From contig JAIXYK010000043.1 of assembly GCA_027490225.1 (NCBI GenBank), positions 1 to 64,000 of the forward strand: a stretch of DNA of 64,000 nt. The letters are read 5' to 3'. Position numbers and translations under genes: made by a program. The stretch's first letter is position 1. Every line of letters begins with the position of its first letter. Under the pieces are notes generated by a model that saw only the letters and a list, made by a program, of their open reading frames with translations, ran no database searches and was not told the DNA's origin. The DNA is from Bacteroidota bacterium (lineage in GTDB: Bacteria; Bacteroidota; Bacteroidia; M30B66). This document shows positions 63,138 through 64,000 of the stretch, one piece after another.

Positions 63138-64000
63138 ATGAGTTTAAAACGGATAATAGACATTTTACCGCATATTCAAAAAAGCTACCATCGTGCTGAT
63201 ACCTTAGTTTCCAAAAGAAAAGGAAACTGGATTCCAATTAGCATAGACGAAATGATTAATGAAGTTGAAATGCTCAGTTTCGGATTAATGGATGCTGGAA
63301 TTCAACCTAACGATAAAGTTGCTATTATTTCTTCTAATTGTCCAGAATGGAATATTGCTGATTTTGCAATCGCAAATATTGGCGCAGTAAGTGTTCCGGT
63401 TTATCCTACTATGAATCCTTCAGAATCGGCATTTATACTAAATGATGCGACTGTTAAAATTGTTTTCGTTGCCGATAAAGAATTATATGAGAAGATTGCT
63501 GGAATAAAGAACGAAACGCCAACTGTAGAGTTTATTTACACTTTTCAAGAAATAGAAGGCCTTCCTAACTATAAAAGTATTCAAAAGAAAGGCGATGAAA
63601 CACAAACAAAATTATTGCAACAATATAAAGATGCAATAAAACCTAGCGATTTACTCACTTTAATTTACACTTCTGGAACAACAGGTACTCCAAAAGGAGT
63701 AATGCTTTCACATGATAATTTAGTATCTAATTTAATTGCTGCAAGAGAAGTTTGTCCTGTTAGAAATGAACATAAAGTATTAAGTTTCTTGCCACTTTCT
63801 CATATTTTTGAAAGAATGCTGGTTTACCTCTATTTATATGTTGGAGCAGGAATTTATTATGCAGAAAATTTAGAAACAATTGGAGATAACCTAAAAGAAG
63901 TAAAACCATTTGCTTTCTCAACTGTACCTCGCCTACTTGAAAAAGTATATGATAAAATTGTTGCAAAAGGAAATGAGTTAAGCGGAATTAAAAGAGCATT
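63138..64000 (+). CDS. Long-chain acyl-CoA synthetase (AMP-forming), 3' end cut by window
   Basis: The first 287 residues of an adenylate-forming enzyme; the 3' end is outside the window. It shows VAIISSNCPEWNIADFAI, GAVSVPVYPTMNPSE, the P-loop YTSGTTGTPKGVMLSHDNL, and FLPLSHIFERMLVYLY, typical of fatty-acid CoA ligases (FadD15/Faa type). It activates free fatty acids to acyl-CoA for degradation or lipid synthesis. The ATG at 63138 lies after a TATATTTG box. The partial status means the C-terminal domain cannot be checked. Confidence 0.93.
   Translation, partial: MSLKRIIDILPHIQKSYHRADTLVSKRKGNWIPISIDEMINEVEMLSFGLMDAGIQPNDKVAIISSNCPEWNIADFAIANIGAVSVPVYPTMNPSESAFILNDATVKIVFVADKELYEKIAGIKNETPTVEFIYTFQEIEGLPNYKSIQKKGDETQTKLLQQYKDAIKPSDLLTLIYTSGTTGTPKGVMLSHDNLVSNLIAAREVCPVRNEHKVLSFLPLSHIFERMLVYLYLYVGAGIYYAENLETIGDNLKEVKPFAFSTVPRLLEKVYDKIVAKGNELSGIKRA

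Noticed and set aside
1-64000. CRISPR arrays, phage genes, insertion sequences
   Set aside because: No regularly spaced short repeats, no transposase or integrase motifs, and no phage structural genes were seen on either strand.

Overview
The window is a dense, AT-rich bacterial chromosome segment from the phylum Bacteroidota. Supporting signs: a MurF-alanine racemase fusion, a long-form IspG, GldA, four proteins with type IX secretion (T9SS) C-terminal sorting domains, many short lipoproteins, and promoters matching the Bacteroidota housekeeping consensus (TTTG, about 19-21 bases, TAnnTTTG) with almost no Shine-Dalgarno sequences. The order cannot be fixed from sequence alone. I saw no rRNA, recognisable tRNA, phage, insertion sequence or CRISPR array. 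The content is mostly chromosomal housekeeping with several secreted-protein genes.

Layout. 1-11.4 kb: a cut OmpH/Skp-like gene, a pirin, a cysteine desulfurase with a helical-repeat partner, a small T9SS protein, ispG facing pdxH, yqgE, and a leftward operon (TPR lipoprotein, rhomboid protease, GmhB-like phosphatase, class IV aminotransferase). 11.4-17.5 kb: a 1304-residue repeat-built T9SS protein, metK with an unusual Ala/Lys/Pro tail, and a structured intergenic element. 17.5-31.9 kb: a tdk / murF-alr / gldA operon, a conserved hypothetical with rsmI, an O-antigen-ligase-like protein, hemH, a PAS histidine kinase with its response regulator, a probable small RNA, dnaK and a lipoprotein. 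31.9-39.2 kb: panB-rluA, a glycosyltransferase with two sugar-nucleotide epimerases, a DUF2795 gene, and an operon of methyltransferase, ABC ATPase and cobalamin adenosyltransferase.

39.2-51.2 kb: a PKD-repeat T9SS protein whose sorting-domain DNA looks different from the rest of the gene, lnt, lpd, a GAF kinase, a CPBP protease, dusB-thiL, rplS and trmD. 51.2-64 kb: bioB / TPR protein / bioF, rpmH, an alpha/beta hydrolase, a membrane protein with an SDR, an AlkB-like monooxygenase, a BNR-type T9SS protein, three small Cys-rich lipoproteins beside a membrane-thioredoxin protein, and a cut acyl-CoA synthetase.

The strongest candidates for something undescribed are: the promoter-structure-terminator unit at 28655-28819 (probable ncRNA); the histone-H1-like tail on MetK; the Cys-rich lipoprotein cluster next to a putative thiol-redox membrane protein; the orphan-promoter and palindrome element at 17138-17527; and the compositional break at the T9SS sorting domain of the PKD protein. 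Family names are by recognition of motifs; no database search was run.
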